Counted from the first letter of the stretch, positions 10,802-23,190 are shown. The stretch: DNA of 64,000 nucleotides from Anthonomus grandis grandis (GCF_022605725.1 NC_065548.1:46183131-46247130), one strand, 5' to 3'. The notes: a model not told the origin generated them from the sequence alone. Translations and numbers: made by a program.

Positions 10802-12166
10802 ATGTCATTTAGAGTGTCTAATACTGATAGTGATAGCTCATACGAAAGTTCATCATCTTCAGATACAGAGAATATTAATTCTGGCTCACCAAGTTCTTTT
10901 AATTTTAAGTATCGTTCAAGATCTCCTTTAAAAGTAAAAGCGAAGGCACATCGCAAAAACTTTAATAAGGAAAAAAAAATTCAAGAGAGTAACTTTAACA
11001 ATTTTAATATGCCTAACGAAGGTGCAGGAGCTTCGACTCCAACCTTTCCTTCTTTAAAAAAGGAATACTTAGACATGGTTCCCGAGTTTCATGGCGAAAC
11101 GGAACTACTTCCTAGATTTTTAAATATTTCGGAAAAACTTGTAAATAAATTTTACAATACTTTAGATTTAACTGATTTTCAAAATGAATATTTAATGTCA
11201 AGTTTAATTTCTAAAATAAAAGGTGAAGCCGCAATAAATATTTCATCTAGTTTAATAACAAATTGGCAAGAATTAAAAGATGCATTACTAAATGCTTATG
11301 CTGATAAGCGTGATATTTATACGTTAAATATCGAAATGGCAGAAATAAAACAAGAAAATGAGACACCATTCGAGTTTTATAATAAAATACAAAATTTATT
11401 AAATTTGCAAATATCATTTATTTCAACACATTCAAGTGTGATAGAATCTCCAGTGCTGTCTCAGTACTGCCGAAATTTAGCTTTTAGGGTTTTATTAAGA
11501 GGGTTAAAAGATCCAATTGGTTCATTAATGAGAACCAAAAATCCACAGGATTTAAATACAGCTTTAAATATGTTAGTTAACGATTTTCAAATTCAGTCAG
11601 CGGAACAAAAAAGTTTAAAAACGTTTAATAAATCTAATAATAATAGGCCTAAATATCCAAATATGCTAAGGAATTTTAATTTACCGATAACAAACTATAG
11701 CCATAATAATTATACACATTTACAAAATCAAAATCAAGCCAGCAATTTTAGGCAACATTTTCAAACTCAGAATTTACAAAGTCCAAGCAATATTGGTCAG
11801 AATTTTAAAAACACTCAAAACCCAACACAAACAAATTTAAACACACAAAACACCACAAACGTTTTTAGACCTAACCAAAATAGATCTTTCCCAGCACCCA
11901 CACCAATGTCAATTTCAACGAGGAATACTTTTAAGCCACCCCTTAGTAATAATTATTTTAAAAATCAGCGAAATAACCCAAATATTATTGTTGAGGAATT
12001 ACATAACATGGACGAACAAAGTAATGATAATATATTTTACGAGATTGATGACGAAAACGATCAATCCGATTGTATTATTGAACAGCCCTGTGAAAGTGAC
12101 GAGTTTTTTCGGTCACAAGCCTCGGTAGCACTGACACCATTACAAGATTGCCAAAATTCCAACTGA
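10802..12166 (+). CDS. gag: Gypsy gag (capsid polyprotein), 454 aa
   Basis: Structural protein of the provirus. It has a Ser/Asp-rich N-terminus, then a capsid-like region (about 90-250) with EMAEIKQ, PFEFYNKIQNLL and LAFRVLLRGLKDPIGSLMR. The Asn/Gln-rich C-terminus has no CCHC knuckle, as in many env-type Gypsy elements. The frame is fully open. A 295-bp leader separates it from the primer site. Its end overlaps pol by 19 nt in the -1 frame, so pol is probably made by -1 frameshifting. I did not identify the slip site with confidence. Confidence 0.85.
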   Translation: MSFRVSNTDSDSSYESSSSSDTENINSGSPSSFNFKYRSRSPLKVKAKAHRKNFNKEKKIQESNFNNFNMPNEGAGASTPTFPSLKKEYLDMVPEFHGETELLPRFLNISEKLVNKFYNTLDLTDFQNEYLMSSLISKIKGEAAINISSSLITNWQELKDALLNAYADKRDIYTLNIEMAEIKQENETPFEFYNKIQNLLNLQISFISTHSSVIESPVLSQYCRNLAFRVLLRGLKDPIGSLMRTKNPQDLNTALNMLVNDFQIQSAEQKSLKTFNKSNNNRPKYPNMLRNFNLPITNYSHNNYTHLQNQNQASNFRQHFQTQNLQSPSNIGQNFKNTQNPTQTNLNTQNTTNVFRPNQNRSFPAPTPMSISTRNTFKPPLSNNYFKNQRNNPNIIVEELHNMDEQSNDNIFYEIDDENDQSDCIIEQPCESDEFFRSQASVALTPLQDCQNSN

Positions 12167-15100
12167 TGAATTTTACTTATAACGAAAGCAAATTACCATA
12201 TATCATATTTCCTGAATTTAATTTAAAAGTCCTTATTGATACAGGTAGCACAAGATCTTTCGTCAAACCTGATATCGCTATGAAATATTTTAAAAATTGT
12301 AGAAAACATGATCCGTTTCAAATTTCCACTGCCCATGGTACATCAGTTGAAAATTTTAGCACTCTAATTCCCTGCTCTAAAATATTTAAAACAAAAAAGT
12401 CTCTTGATTTAAAATATTATATTTTTGATTTTCATAATTACTTTGATTGTTTACTTGGTATTGATAATTTAAAAAAATTAAAGGCTATGATCGATTTAAA
12501 TAAAAATATTCTTTGTACTCCAGATACTGAAATAAAACTCTCATATTATAATGTGATGACCCATAATACAAATTTCATAGTACTGCAACCAAGGTCAGAG
12601 CAAGTTATCAAACTTAAAGTAAAAAATATAAAAGACGGTAACGCGATAATACCCCACTTGAAATCGGATAATCTTGAAATTCCCGAGTGCATTGTGAAGG
12701 TTGAAAATAATCACGCCATTTGCTCTATATTAAATTCGTCAGAACAGCAGAAAAATGTTGATTTTTCCAACCCAATAGAGGTCATAGACTTTTGTGATTA
12801 TGAAATATCAAGTAACTTTAATAAAAATAAAAATTTAAATAACGTTAATAAAAAAAAAATTAAATTCGATTTTTCGAGAATTCGGCATGAACATATGAAT
12901 TCTGAAGAACGTGACGCAATTTTTAAACTTTTAAGGGAATATTCAGATATTTTTTATCAAGAAGGCGATAAACTAACATTTACTAATAAAATTAAGCACC
13001 ATATCAGGACAAAAGATAATATTCCCGTACACACCAGAACATACAGGTACCCAGAAATACACAAAAAGGAAGTACAACGTCAAATCAAGGACATGCTGGA
13101 CCAAAATATAATTAGGCCATCCCATTCGGCTTGGTCTTCACCAATTTGGATTGTCCCCAAGAAAGCTGACTCATCTGGACGCCAAAAATGGAGAATTGTC
13201 GTCGATTTTAGAAACATTAATTCAAAAAGCATAGGCGACTCCTATCCACTACCAAATATAACCGACCTGCTGGATAAATTAGGGCGCTGTCAGTATTTTA
13301 CTACATTAGATTTAGCCTCTGGATTTCACCAGATCGAAATCGCAGAAGAAGATATCCAGAAAACGGCATTTAATACAGAAAACGGACACTACGAATTTCT
13401 TCGAATGCCGTTTGGGCTAAAAAATGCTCCGGCGACGTTCCAGAGGGTCATGGACAATGTTCTCCGAGGATATCAAAATGAAATATGCGCCGTATATTTA
13501 GATAACATTATCATTTTTAGCACCAGCATCCAGGAGCATATAACCAGACTAAAGAAAGTATTCGATCGACTTAGAGAAGCCAATTTAAAAGTCCAACTAG
13601 ACAAATCGGAATTTTTGCGAAAAGAAGTGTCATATTTGGGCCATATAGTCACACCCGATGGTGTAAAGCCCAATCCTGATAAGATCCGAGCGATAAAAGA
13701 ATTCCCAATACCAAAAAATCAAAAAGAGATCAAAGGATTTCTTGGGTTACTAGGGTACTACCGTAAATTTATTAGAGATTTTGCGAAACTAACTAAACCT
13801 CTAACAAAAAGACTAAAAAAAGACGCCATTGTAAACATTTCGGATCCAGACTATATCAACTGCTTTGAATTTTGTAAAAACCTTCTAACAAACGAACCCC
13901 TTTTACAGTATCCAAATTTTGCCGAACCGTTTATTTTAACCTGTGATGCATCGAACTTTGCTCTAGGAGCGGTACTTTCACAAGGAAAAATTGGATCTGA
14001 CTTGCCAATAGCATACGCTAGCCGTACCTTAAGTGAATCAGAAATTAACTACTCAACAATAGAAAAAGAACTCTTGGCAATAATCTGGGCAACCAAATAT
14101 TTTAGGCCATATTTGTTTGGGCGTAAATTTAAAATCGTCACCGATCATAAGCCCCTCGAATGGCTATTTTCATTAAAGGAACCAAACTCAAAGTTAATAA
14201 GATGGCGCCTCAAATTAAAGGAATTTGATTATGAAATCGTTTACAAAAAGGGCATTTTAAATAAAAATGCCGATGCCCTTTCTCGTATGGAACTAAACGC
14301 TAATGAAACATCCGAACAACAGCAAAATTTTTCTTTACATGACTACATAGATCAATTTAACCAAGAACTTGAACAAAACAATAGAGAAAATGAATCTGTA
14401 ATAGTTGAAACGGGAGATCTGGATAACAGAGAAAACGTAGCTGAAGACGATAGTAACGAAACCGTACACTCAAATCACGAGAATCCAGTGATAGGAATAC
14501 CAATCGTAGATTGCCCCGTAAATTATGGAAAAAATCAAATAATTATCTCAGAAGTCAATTTCTCTCCTGCAGATACTAATAGGGTCAATCTTTTGTATCG
14601 AACAAAGAAAAGAATCCATGTACAATTTTCAAAAAATAACTATGAACAAGAAATGGTTAAATTCATTAAAGAAAATATTGCTCCAAAAATTAAATATTAT
14701 TTATATTTTAAGGATCCCTTATATGAAAAATTTAGCAGTGTTTTACAAAAATATTTTAATAAAAACTCCCAAATATCCATGATAAAATGCACTAAAAAAT
14801 TAATAGATGTTACCACCGAAGACGAAATTAAGAATATAATCCAAAATCACCATGAAGGAAAGACAAACCACAGAGGCATAGAAGAAACGGAAAAACGTAT
14901 AAAAAATATTTATTATTGGCCAAATCAACAAAAATCAATTCAAACATATATAAATGAATGTGAACTCTGCCAAATTACCAAATATGACAGACGACCTCTT
15001 AAATTAAATTTTAACATTACCCCAACAGCCACAAAACCATTCCAAATTTTACATATAGACAGCATCACTTTGGAAAAATGTAAATTCCTTACTATCATAG

Positions 15101-15830
15101 ACTCTTTTTCTAAGTATGCACAAGCATACAAATTAAGGTTGAAGTAGCAAATAATTTAATAAAATATTTCAGTCACCATTGTATACCAGATCAAATCATT
15201 TCTGATAATGGCTCAGAATTTAAAAACTCTATTATTTCTGAACTTTTGACAACGCATAAAATTAAAGTCCATTTTGTTAGCTCGCAACACCCTGCGTCAA
15301 ACGGGCTTATAGAACGTTTTCACTCTACCCTTATTGAACACATTAGACTATTAAATAATCAAAATGAATATAAAAATGAACCTATAGAAATAAAAATTAA
15401 TTACGCTATTCTTGCCTATAATAATACAATTCATTCTGTAACTAACTTAAAACCTTATGAAATTATTTGTTAAATAATTATATTTCTAACCACCGAGATA
15501 AAATTAAAATTTTATACAAAAAAATTAATAATGATATTCAGAAGAAAAAACAAGTGGATATAAATAAAGCTAATGAACACCGTGAAGAATTGCCGATAAT
15601 ACCCGATACCGTGTACGATAAAAATAAACAAAAACAAAGCAAAACTCTAAATAAATATAAAAACGAACAACTTAAAACAATCGACCCCACTTTAAAAACT
15701 GCAAAATTAAAAACAACACACGGTAATACGGCTGAAAAAATACATCTTTCCAATGTAAAAAGGCCTAAAAAGAAACCCTACAAGTTTCAAAATATTTCAG
15801 GTTCCTTTCGCTTGGACAAGGAACAGAAAT
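12148..15830 (+). pseudogene. pol: Gypsy pol: protease, RT, RNase H, integrase (frameshifted)
   Basis: Domains in order: aspartic protease (LIDTGSTRSFV, near 12232); RT with WRIVVDFRNIN, LDLASGFHQI, MPFGLKNAPATFQ and the active-site box reading YLDN instead of YxDD (Asn codon 13504-13506); RNase H (LTCDASNFALGAVLSQG); integrase zinc finger (H-x-H ... CELC), first Asp (LHIDSI, about 15058), then a frame break near 15135, the second Asp (SDNGSEF) and Glu (GLIERFHS) at about 15200-15320; and another frame break near 15465 before the basic C-terminal tail that ends at 15830. The RT substitution and two frame breaks make it non-functional. Confidence 0.9.
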
Positions 15831-17468
15831 AAGGGACATCACCAGCAACCTAGGCATCCTGCCTATATATCTAGGACCTGCAAAACTACAACGTACAGAT
15901 CACACTTTTGTACACTATTTTAGTCTGGAGCCCCTTTATAATGAATTTATTAATTTAAATGATCAATACAGTAGACTTAAGTCGTCCCTCTCGAACGGCA
16001 CGTATAATTTCGATTTAGACAATTATTACAAAATTGTAAATTTTTCCCAATATTGCATTTTTGAAAAAATTGAAAATATACAATTTTATAAACATAACCG
16101 CACAAGAAGAGGTATAATTAATGGCTTGGGTTCTATTGTTAAAAGCATAACTGGAAATTTAGACGCTCAAGACGGTGAAAAAATTTACACAATTTTACAA
16201 CATCTTCAAAAAAATGACCAAAATCTAGAAAATCAAATTAAAATGCAATACTCCGTTAATAAACAAATTATCGAAAATTTTAATAATACTGTCCAAAGTA
16301 TTATGCACAATGAAAATCTTTTAAAATCAAGAATATTGCAGCTTAACCAATTAATTAAAGATGCTAGTTTCAAAGATATGCTTTTTGCCAAGGACTTGTT
16401 TAATCAACTAATAGCCTTATATAACTCCATACTTAATACTTTGCAAGATATCGAAAATTCAATTACCTTTTGCAAACTGGGCGTAATGCACCCTAGCATA
16501 ATTAAATCTAAAGATTTGTTTTATGAATTGCAAAAAATTGCCACACACTATAAGAACCAACTTCCATTCGATGTGAAACTCGAGAACATAATAAATTTCG
16601 AAAACATTATAAAAATCTCTTGCAAAATCGATTCTAACAAAATATCGTGTTTTTTATCACTTCCCATAGAATATAAAGACAATTTTAATTTATATTATTT
16701 ACTTCCAACTCCAACAAAAATTAATTCAGAATATTTTGCAATAATTCCAAAAATAAAATATTGTCTGAAATCAGAAAACGGTGAACTTATTAGGCCTCTT
16801 AGTGACAAATGTACCGGAGGTAAACCGTATTATTGCCCAAGCACGTTGCAGTCAAAAATAATTAACGCAACTTGCGAAAGTAAAATTTTGTTTGGGCAAA
16901 AAACCAGTACTTGCCGCTTCCTCAAACTTCATGTTTTGGAAAACCACATAGAAATTATTTCTGAATTAAACCAATATTTGGCACTATTTCCCAAAGCCGA
17001 AAAACTATAAATTCACTGCCAGTCGCAAATAGATGTAAAAGAACTTAAAGGCATTTACCTAATTAAAGAAGGAGCTTGCAAAATCTTTTACAGGAAACAA
17101 ATACTAATTTTTCAAGAGACGAGCTATGGAAGCCCTTTGGTCATTGATGCCCCTAAGCTTGAGTTCACACCTAAAAGTTTCTCGAACAGTTTCACATACA
17201 GTTGGAAAATCTGCGCCTAGATACTCCAGCGCTAAACCCAATTATCCCATTAGAAAACAGCACATCAGCCGACCAATATTATATACCAAGCCTGTGGACA
17301 ACCACTCTGTATATTGGTCTAATAGCCGCAGTGCTCTTTTACCTTGTTTACAAGAGAAATATCTATTGGAAACGGACCAGAATTAATGTCGAAGATCCTA
17401 CCCTGCAAGATATTCCCCTACAGCCAAGATGCCCAAGAGTAAATCTTCCAGGGGATGCTTCGTTCTAA
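15800..17468 (+). pseudogene. env: Errantivirus env-like glycoprotein, broken
   Basis: The frame is open from the pol overlap near 15800 to 17010. It contains a furin-type cleavage motif (RTRR, 16099-16110) followed by a glycine-rich fusion-peptide-like start and amphipathic repeats typical of insect errantivirus Env. It has no ATG upstream of the furin site, consistent with expression from a spliced RNA. It breaks at 17010 and again near 17195. The last part (17202-17468) has one hydrophobic transmembrane segment near 17300-17360 and a basic tail. It is not functional as it stands. Confidence 0.8.
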
Positions 17469-17477
17469 AAGGGGAGG
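17467..17477 (+). other. Polypurine tract
   Basis: AAAAGGGGAGG lies directly upstream of the 3' LTR start at 17478 and primes plus-strand synthesis in LTR retroelements. Confidence 0.85.
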
Positions 17478-17702
17478 AGTTATATATTATATCCTTATTT
17501 AACTTATAAGAAACTGTACAATACCAACCAGCTTGCCGAATCATCATTTTGCCTTTTCCTATTTTCAGCATTTTATAAACTTCAGCTTTTATTGTACGTA
17601 AATTTATTAATTAGTCTAGAATTAACTCTGTACTGTATAAGACATATCTAATTTGAATAAAGTTTTTTTAAAAACAGAGTTCCGTAGTATCGTTACATAA
17701 TT
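17478..17702 (+). repeat. 3' LTR
   Basis: Same length as the 5' LTR (225 bp) with three differences. It is followed by the TATA target-site duplication at 17703-17706. Confidence 0.93.
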
Positions 17703-18203
17703 TATATAAACCCAAATAAATTATTATATACAACCACTTAATCACACGAACGCAGGCAGTAAACAGAAGAACAATATTTACATGCCGACAAAATAAAACA
17801 AATGACACTATAACCAAATCAAAACAACAAATTCCGTGGCTGATAATCCGTCGCCGTATTTTTTTAGAGCATTTTGTTGTCACGTTTGCAATTTTAAACT
17901 TAAAAATGTACAAATAATGTACAATGTAAATATGTACAAATTTCGCTGATAAAGTTAAAAATTTATAATTTTTTGAATTCCTATAAAAAAATTTTAAAAA
18001 CATTACAAAAATCTCAACCCAATGCAATTTTTTGTTTCCCAGGGACCAGACCAACCAAACAATACATATAAAAAGCACGTAGCTGCGTCCCTGTTAGACC
18101 CACACGACTTGGAACATTACAATCCACTGTGCCCAAATAAGGTCACACGGTCTGTGCAGAAACCAGGGTGTGCACCAATATGGTGCACATAGTCGTTAAC
18201 GTG

Positions 18204-19748
18204 TTAATAGCTTATCTAACTTTTTGCCGTGTTCTTCTCTGGAAGCGGTATAAATGTTGATTTGAGCCAGTTAGAAGGAATGACACACCATCGGTAGACC
18301 ATATTAATTTCACAATTACGTTTAGTGACTCTTCGTTTTTTTACAACGAGTTTGGACTTTTTTCTTAGTTATATTTAGCTCTCCGCATGTATATTGTTCA
18401 GGAATATCTGATCTTATTGTATATATTATTGTAGCTGCAATGTCTAAGAGAATGCGTCATCTTAACGCAATATTATTGTTTATATGCATATTTATTGCAA
18501 TATAAACCGAGATGTCTTAAAGACGTCGTTTTTCGTACTTTTTGTTTATCTATATGACGAGTCATTTTGACGTTCTTACGACCTTAAAGCGACGTACAAA
18601 TGTCACATCCAAAATGACGCCTTAAGAGAAATCGGTAAGACGTTCTAAATAAGGGCTGAAAGACGTCGATGAGGCCATGCGTTTAGGGCTAAAATGACCA
18701 ATCAGGACGACATAAAGACGTCTTTTACAGAGGTCAAAGTGACGTTCCTAAAATGACGTCATTCGGAGATCATTTTAGGTAACAAAAAGTATGTGGCCCC
18801 AATGTAACCTAAAAATGACTTCATTTGACGTTATTTCGCTACCTGAGTTGTATACACCAGCAGCCTCTTTAATTTTCTTGTGCATATTAAGAGTATCATA
18901 TTTAGCTTCTAGAACTTCGATTTTGCGATATTGATCGTCAAGTCTTTCTATATTCTAATTTTGTTCTTTATTTTATGGTTCATCTGGTGGTATTCTATAT
19001 TCTTCTTATATTAAACCGCGTCAAAAGTATTAGAACACATTTGCACCACGTTATCACGTCATATTAAAAAAAACCCAAAAATGACTATTAAGCCGGTGAA
19101 AATGGTCACTGCAGCCAATAATGTTGCCAACGTAAATCTGGTGTTTTTCTAATTTCTAACCAATAAATAAAAGATGGATAAACTCTATGGCGGTTAATTT
19201 AAATACATAATTTAAATTATTTTGCGATAGTTTTGCAAAATGTTTGTCGAGATTTAAACGAAATGTTGTGGTAGTACACTAAATTTTTATTAATATTTTG
19301 TAGACGACACTTAATCATTTTAGATACAATACAATGATAATGAATGTAAAGACTCGATATTTAATTTTATTTATTTGCTGTAAATTACATATACATACAG
19401 GGTGGCTAAACGAAAACGAACAGCGGCCATGTCGAGCTCGTAGAGATTTTAATGAAATGAAAAAGCTCCAACAATTCAAATTACCAAGGGAAAACATTTT
19501 TAAAATATAATACATCTGTTATCGCTTAGTCAAGATGGAACTAACCTCAAAAATTTTAAATAAAAACGTGGGCCGAGTAATAACTGGGTTGAAAGGTCTT
19601 TTGATTCTCTTTACGGCTATACCTAGTTTAAAGAATTTTACTTTATCGGTTCTTAAACTATTGACTATTTTAGCATTTAGTACAGTTTTTTGGAAAATAG
19701 TTGAAATTTTCTGTCAAACTATTAATTTATAACAATCATACATAAATT
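18204..19748. other. No intact gene; GACGT-rich tract inside
   Basis: Between piggyBac 1 and the mariner pseudogene I find no intact frame. A minus-strand stretch near 18880-18960 reads like a coiled-coil fragment (LDDQYRKIEVLEAKYDTLN ... KEAAG), possibly retroelement-derived, but it is not callable. TACAGGGTGG at 19394 resembles a Tc1/mariner end. The GACGT tract is listed separately. Confidence 0.5.
18515..18845. repeat. Cluster of GACGT / TGACGTCA-like motifs
   Basis: About twelve GACG and nine GACGT words fall within roughly 330 bp (for example near 18522, 18568, 18590, 18639, 18662, 18717, 18741, 18755 and 18828), in otherwise CpG-poor, AT-rich DNA. Several sit in AAAATGAC contexts and one is a full ATGACGTCAT palindrome. 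No regular period is seen. It could be the subterminal region of an unrecognised transposon or a CRE-like regulatory cluster. Confidence 0.6.
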
Positions 19749-20250
19749 CTAGTCCAGCAAATACTGAAAATGGCCATTGTTGACCTCCATGCAATAATAC
19801 AGATTTTGTTTAAATCGGGTTGCATAGATTTTACTCTTTAGGTGACTCCAAACAAAAAAATTCAGAGGTGAAAGATCGGGCGACGACGCCAGACGGGCCA
19901 TTCAACAAAGTGTCTCCGTCCAATCCAACGATCAGGATAGTTCTCATCACAATAATTGCAGATAGCTATTGCGTAATGAGGGGGCGCACCATTCTGCTAA
20001 AACATCAACTTATTGATTGTTATTGTCATTTCCAATAATATTCGTTATTGCCGGATCGATAGCTTTTTGTAATAATCTGAGGTACATGTCCCCATCAAGA
20101 TTACCGAGTATAAAAAATGGTCCAATAATATGATTGCCATAAATACCACACTAAACGTTTAATTTTGGGGATGTTGAGTAACTGCTTCGTGATAAATGTG
20201 TGGATTATAGTCCGACCAATAAGGGTAATTATGACGGTTTACAGTGCCGT
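19749..20250 (-). pseudogene. Mariner/Tc3-like transposase C-terminal half, decayed
   Basis: On the minus strand from 20250 the words VNRHNYPYWSDYNPH, then IIGPFFILGNLDGDMYLRLLQ, DENYPDRWIGR, FVEWPVWRR and a tail NNGHFQYLLD ending at TAG 19749-19751 follow the usual order of an insect mariner/Tc3-like transposase. Frames shift and the second and third catalytic motifs are damaged. The N-terminal half is not recognisable upstream. It is unrelated in detail to the other mariner copies here. Confidence 0.72.
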
Positions 20251-20259
20251 TCAATTAAA

Positions 20260-21005
20260 GGAGAGTAGGTCTTCTTCTATACCAAAAGATCTTCCAAATA
20301 ACTACGAGTAAATTAAATTTGTTTTTTTTAATTTTCAGAACGTTTTCGGTAGAAATTTCAATTATTTTAATCAAATTTAAATAATAACTAAATTAGTATC
20401 TTCAAAGTATACTTACTAATTACAAGTTACAAACAATTAATAATGTTATTGGCGTAAGCTGTTAATATCCGGTAGCACCAAAGTTATCATTAATACCACC
20501 ATACAATTATAATTGCATCGTCGATGATCCTATCAAGAATTTATTCACGTTATAAGTGCATCGAATGCATTAATTATGCCCCTAGATAAATAAAATAATT
20601 TAAGGGCATCCATCATTTCAAAACGCGCCATGACAGCCAAGGTGGTTCTTGTAATGTGATTCTTTTTTTGTAAATGTGTTTTATAAGGGATCAACATTAG
20701 GAGGTTTTTTTTACGACGCAGCTGCATAGAGCCATTGACCAGCCAGCATTCCTAAATGGACTGTTTTTAAGGCGGGCTCCGAAAGGCATGACTTTTAATA
20801 ATTTGACCAATTTAAAAAATAATTATAATCTTTATGTCCCAATGGGAAATCATTTAGTTTCAGTTAAGAGGTAGGCAGTTTTGTTTGTTTATTAAGATTT
20901 ATTTTTCTCATTATTGTCATCCTTAAATTATATTTTTTTGTTTGACTAACAAATTATATTTAAAGGTTATTTAAAAATCATTTATTGTTTTTTGTTTTAT
21001 AGTTG
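20260..21005. other. No recognisable feature
   Basis: AT-rich DNA without a supportable gene. The minus-strand frame at 20545-20727 has no features I recognise. A (TTTA)n-like run at 21005-21023 marks the 3' tail of the adjacent minus-strand retrotransposon. Confidence 0.45.
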
Positions 21006-21867
21006 ATTTATTTATTTATTTATGCAGTCTACAGATACAAAGTCCATTAAATGATTTCAATTGGTCCTTAATGACTAATAAGCATAGTATGTAAGCAGTA
21101 CATATAACAAAATTAAAAAAAAATAGATTCTTTTTTCTCCAGCTAACACATAGGTAACTTAAAAAAAAAAAACAAAAAGAAAAAAAAACTTTCCCAAATG
21201 GTTCGTAAAATATGTCAATATGAAATAGTATTACCTAAGTTGGTATTTGTTTTTTTTTAATATAAAAAGTTCCTAAATCTCTATTGTTATGAATATTTAC
21301 CGTTAACAGCAGTTTTTCGAGAAGAAATGAACAATCTATATTATTATGAACGATCTTATGTGTAAACAACAAGCAGGCCACAGTTCTTTTGGAAGTAAGT
21401 ATTTTTAAATTAAATTCTGTCAAAAGGTTTTCATAAGATATATTCATCAGATATACACCATGTTTTTTATAGTAAAAATACCGCAAAAACTTTTTTTGAA
21501 CTTTTTCCAACATTTGTACGTAAACGGAATAGAATAGACACCAAACAATCGAGGCATATTCCAATATGCTGCAAACATAGACATTACAGAGAGTAGTAAT
21601 GGTCTTTAAATTAGTAAAGTTAAAGGCATTACGAATTATATATCCTAAAATCTTAAATGCCTTATTACCAACTGTGTTAATATGAGCATCGAAATGCAAC
21701 TTATTGTCGAAAACTAACCCCAAGTCTTTTATTTCTGTTTTACATTTTAAGACATTAGTACAAATTTTATAATTGTAATTAATTAGCACTTTTTTTCTAG
21801 TAAAATTTACTGTAATACACTTTACAACATTAAAAGATAATTTGTTTTGTTTTGCCCAAAGTATTAC
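21006..21867 (-). pseudogene. Jockey-like non-LTR element 1: RT C-terminal part and tail
   Basis: Minus-strand frame starting at the P-element junction with LWAKQNKLSFNVVKC, then IKDLGLVFDNKLHFDAHI, ILEYASIVW and VQKKFLRYFY, which is the conserved order after the FADD box in jockey/CR1-type reverse transcriptases. The 3' end lies in a TAAA-rich tail near 21006. It continues from 26961-27545: joining across the P element and one copy of GTATTAC gives an uninterrupted DLNRVILWAKQNKLSFN context. The portion read is open, but the whole is 5'-truncated. Confidence 0.85.
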
Positions 21868-22467
21868 CGTTGATTGAATATTTGGGAAGATACGCAATCC
21901 TGTGTTAAAAAGTGTACCCGGTCGACTATCGGATTGCCGTTGAGTTTCGTGCACCGTGTGGTGCTGCCGCGAAGCGTCAAATCTAGGAACGATTTATTTT
22001 AGCTGCGTGGACTTGGCTTTTGGCTTCTTTGAGTCAGGTTTTTAACGACGCTTGAATCTCTGGTTATGCGGCCGTGTTGGATATTTTTTTAAGATATGGG
22101 ATGATGCTGCCAACTATGTTTTTATTATTTTTTTTGAACATACAACACGGTGTCATTTAAGTGGTGGTCAAGTGATAAGTGATATACTTAAGGGTGGAGG
22201 CATATTGAAATTTCTTAAAAGTTAAATTTTATAAACAAATAATTACTTATCAAAATGTTTTTGAGACAAAAATTAATACAAAAATATATATAAAAAGCTA
22301 TTTTTACATAATTACCAACAAAGTTTAATACAAGTTATAATTCCAACAAACATTATGTTTCCTCCATTTTGTGTTCAAGAGGGTCAAGTTTTTAAATAAA
22401 AAGCCCGTTGCACTTAATTAACTAAAAACTAATATACAAAAAATATGTGGAACAAATTTTAAGATTT

Positions 22468-23190
22468 AAGTAGGTTTCACGTAAACATTATAAAGAATAA
22501 TTGAAATAATTCATAAGACAATACCGATGGTAATATAACTTCTTGATCAATAATTTTTTGTAAAAAGTAACCCATTTTGTCATGTGATTCAATATCTGAA
22601 AAATTGTGCAGCATAGTGAGATCTGTAAAGTAAGGGGTTGTGAGTGAGGATGTTAATAGAAATAGAAAATAGGCCACATTTTATGTTTTAAGCGACACAG
22701 GAAAATTCTCAATTACCAGTTGTTACAACTATACTTAAAACTATAAAAAGATACCCAGTAACAAAAAAAAAACATTTTGTTTAAAGACCCCGCATCACGG
22801 TTATACAGGACGTCAATAGAGGTGGTATAATTAGAGGAAAGTTAAGCAATATAGTGTCCTTTTATAATAAAATCTAAATACGTCCTAAATTTTGCAAAAA
22901 ACTAAAATTTGGCAAAATCATTTTATTTTTTTTCTGGCGTTATTTAAAAATATATGAAAAAAGTATTTATTAAATGAATAAATTATTGTGACCACTTTTT
23001 CTAGGTAGGTTTCACGTAAATATAAAGAGTAAATTAAATAATTAAAGATTTAATATCTATATTCGGTACTATAGTTTTTTAGAGTCAATAATTTTTTGCA
23101 AAAAGTAGCCCGTAATGTGATTGACAATACGGGCTTGTGAAACCAGCCAATATCTCAAAAACTGTGTAGGATAGTGAGATCTGTGAAGTA
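22468..23190 (-). repeat. Diverged direct duplication at the P transposase 3' end
   Basis: About 170 bp at 22468-22640 (GTAGGTTTCACGTAAA ... AATAATTTTTTG ... AGTGAGATCTGTRAAGTA) recurs in the same orientation at 23004-23192. Both copies encode YFTDLTxLH-like words on the minus strand. It looks like a partial internal duplication of the transposase C-terminal region or a rearranged deletion derivative. Confidence 0.6.

Larger units (their letters stand above)
10282..17702 (+). mobile_element. Gypsy/errantivirus-type endogenous retrovirus, full length, defective
   Basis: Two 225-bp LTRs (10282-10506 and 17478-17702) differ at three positions. They flank a tRNA-Ser-type primer site, gag, pol, an env-like frame and a polypurine tract. 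The 4-bp TSD is TATA (10278-10281 and 17703-17706). Length (7.4 kb), the AGTT...AATT LTR ends and the presence of env fit the insect Gypsy group with env (17.6, 297, ZAM relatives). Several frameshifts in pol and env and a changed RT active site mean this copy is not functional. About 1.3% LTR divergence makes it one of the younger insertions. Confidence 0.93.
8151..18203 (-). mobile_element. piggyBac-type element 1, split by a Gypsy provirus
   Basis: The right end reads GTCGTTAACGTG followed by TTAA at 18204-18207. The left end has TTAA at 8147-8150, two extra bases, then CACGTTAACGAC, the inverted match. TTAA target sites are the piggyBac signature. Both subterminal regions carry related motifs (GCACCAATTTGGTACACG near 8295 and GCACCAATATGGTGCACA near 18173). 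Without the 7.4-kb provirus (10282-17702 plus its 4-bp TSD) the element is about 2.6 kb, normal for piggyBac. It encodes a broken transposase at 8513-10245. Confidence 0.85.

Noticed and set aside
16126..17468. Possibility that env is a functional or domesticated gene
   Set aside because: The frame breaks at 17010 and near 17195, there is no ATG for the first part, and it sits in a TSD-bounded provirus.
17668..18078. 136-codon minus-strand hydrophobic frame
   Set aside because: It crosses the provirus LTR/piggyBac junction, so it cannot be an ancestral gene; the hydrophobicity reflects AT-rich sequence.
18515..18845. CRISPR-like or satellite array from the GACGT words
   Set aside because: Spacing is irregular, there are no repeats longer than ~8 bp, and the DNA is eukaryotic.
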